Assembly (NCBI GenBank): GCA_035276085.1
Contig: DATELY010000177.1
Span: 1 to 13,509 of the forward strand
Direction of reading: 5' to 3'
Origin: DATELY01 sp035276085
GTDB lineage: Bacteria; Pseudomonadota; Gammaproteobacteria; Steroidobacterales; Steroidobacteraceae
DNA length: 13,509 bases
In this document: positions 13,449 through 13,509 of the stretch, piece by piece
Layout of the letters: each line of letters opens with the position of its first letter
How positions within the stretch are numbered: position 1 is the stretch's first letter
Made by a program: the position numbers and the translations under genes
Notes under the pieces: model-generated
Told to the model about the DNA's origin: nothing
Databases searched by the model: none
The model's input: only the letters and a program-made list of their open reading frames with translations

Positions 13449-13509
13449 CGCTCTTTGCTGATCAACGGGAACCGTTCCGGATGATCAATCGACTCGACCG
13501 CAAGGTCGA
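13400..13509 (-). CDS. 3' end of a cassette ORF cut by the window edge
   Basis: An open frame enters from beyond 13509 and ends with TAA at 13402-13400. Its visible 35 residues begin DLAVESIDHPERFPLISKER and continue SNNALKGRR to the end; the last part is encoded by the attC itself, a common outcome for cassette genes. Function cannot be told from this fragment. Confidence 0.5.
   Translation of the reverse strand, partial: DLAVESIDHPERFPLISKERSNNALKGRRAKRARP

Overview
GC-rich window of proteobacterial type. Leader peptides, the branched-chain-type urea ABC transporter, a permease-histidine kinase fusion and the GC-rich dispersed repeats all point to a gamma- or betaproteobacterium; a Xanthomonadales/Steroidobacter-like host is a guess from the style of the repeats and is not proven. 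There are three blocks.

Block 1 (1-6302, minus strand): an outer-membrane porin followed by urtA, urtB, urtC and urtD, the urea ABC importer. Porin and urtA are 30 bp apart, urtB/urtC share 1 nt and urtC/urtD share 4 nt, so this reads as one transcription unit. The second ATPase gene, urtE, is not in the window. A GC-rich dispersed repeat lies after urtD, between urtA and urtB (where it appears to supply the ribosome binding site and GTG start of urtB), and upstream of the porin.

Block 2 (6303-11075): a 497-bp divergent intergenic region with a 150-bp inverted-repeat element, then on the plus strand a 1119-residue NCS1-permease/Cys-rich/histidine kinase/receiver fusion overlapping by 8 nt a NarL/LuxR-type response regulator. 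The pair probably senses a nitrogen compound and could control the divergent porin-urt operon; that link is inference from position.

Block 3 (about 11080-13509, minus strand): small unrelated genes separated by attC-like sites, which I read as the distal part of an integron gene-cassette array. The site at 12820-12909 is the clearest: both R boxes, both L boxes and one extrahelical base. Cassettes, in transcription order: a truncated ORF at the window edge, a 107-residue secreted protein, an XRE regulator with possible remnants of a toxin ahead of it, a two-TM SLATT-like protein, and a 137-residue protein of unknown function. No integrase is in the window; by orientation it would lie beyond 13509. 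The array abuts the convergent response-regulator gene at a strong hairpin that may be both attC and terminator. No rRNA, tRNA, CRISPR array or transposase gene was seen.
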